This document shows positions 63,756 through 64,000 of a stretch of DNA of 64,000 nt, in pieces; positions within the stretch are counted from its first letter, which is position 1, and each line of letters starts with the position of its first letter. The position numbers and the translations under genes are program-made. The stretch covers positions 17,413,166 to 17,477,165 of the forward strand of contig OX381717.1 in assembly GCA_947462335.1 (NCBI GenBank). The letters are read 5' to 3'. This DNA is from Harmothoe impar. Taxonomy: Eukaryota; Annelida; Polychaeta; Phyllodocida; Polynoidae. Under the pieces are notes generated by a model. It saw nothing but the letters and a program-made list of their open reading frames with translations, searched no databases and was not told the origin of the DNA.

Positions 63756-64000
63756 TCACAAGTCCTTCACCAAATCTCGGAGTTCTTCGAGCGACCCACT
63801 CCACTGAGTGAGTCCGATTCCGAACACTAGGATGAACTTAACGTTCAGTGCCTTCATGGTTTTGGCCTGATCGTCCAGAGTGTCCTCCGCAGCCTTTTGG
63901 AAGGCGCGGGCCATTGTAAGCTCCCTCTTCGCATGTTCCAGCTGTTTGGTGAGTTCGATCACCTTATCAGGTTCTGCCTGCTGGTTGATTCGTTGTTGTT
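63756..64000 (-). CDS. coiled-coil ORF, C-terminal end (cut by window edge)
   Basis: The frame is open from the window end to a TGA at 63756-63758. The product is heptad-rich (QLEHAKRELTMARAFQKAAE), then LNVKFILVFGIGLTQWSGS, ending LRDLVKDL. Its position upstream of a polypurine tract and LTR suggests the last ORF of a retrotransposon, perhaps gag-like or an accessory product. I cannot name the family from this fragment, and a host gene is not excluded. Confidence 0.45.
   Translation of the reverse strand, partial: QQRINQQAEPDKVIELTKQLEHAKRELTMARAFQKAAEDTLDDQAKTMKALNVKFILVFGIGLTQWSGSLEELRDLVKDL

Overview
The window is animal genomic DNA. It shows multi-exon genes with GT/AG introns, EGF, sushi and ShKT domains, a TATA-bearing LTR, tRNA-derived repeats, many short inverted-repeat transposons (MITEs) and long microsatellites. 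The domain repertoire and repeat-rich, polymorphic-looking intergenic DNA suggest a marine invertebrate deuterostome such as amphioxus; this is an inference from style, not a species identification.

Layout. 0-2.6 kb: 5' exons of a small secreted-protein gene (signal peptide + ShKT, then sushi) whose continuation is unclear. 4.1-5.17 kb and 15.28-15.76 kb: the two halves of a decayed gag-like gene on the minus strand, split by a younger insertion. 5,175-15,270: a complete Polinton/Maverick-type element of about 10.1 kb, with ~1.06 kb terminal inverted repeats (TIRs) beginning 5'-AGTAG and an exact 6-bp target duplication (GTTGTC). It carries only three gene units: a broken family B DNA polymerase (minus), a PC4-like DNA-binding protein with a long Ala/Ser-rich N-terminal half (minus), and an intact tandem death-domain protein (plus). 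No integrase, capsid, packaging ATPase or protease is visible. The TIRs are arrays of E-box (CACGTG), ETS (CCGGAAGT) and CRE (TGACGTCA) sites, plus a near-perfect hairpin and a G-rich tract. This is the most unusual object in the window.

16-31 kb: no convincing genes. The stretch is filled with dispersed hairpin repeats centred on GGCGAGTTACTCGCC, MITEs, SINE relics, AT and GATA microsatellites and long polypyrimidine tracts.

31,078-57,164: one gene on the plus strand that can be assembled from 18 coding exons with matching intron phases, about 825 residues. It has a signal peptide, a Cys-rich module, eight EGF domains (mostly calcium-binding type), a duplicated unrecognised Cys-rich domain separated by a Thr-rich linker, a transmembrane helix and a short Tyr/Pro-rich tail. 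Its introns hold many MITEs, minisatellites and a decayed EGF exon. A MITE sits in its 3' UTR before the AATAAA at 57,576.

57.6-64 kb: MITE and tandem-repeat debris, LTR fragments, and at the right edge the 3' end of a minus-strand LTR retrotransposon (coiled-coil ORF end, polypurine tract, LTR with TATA).
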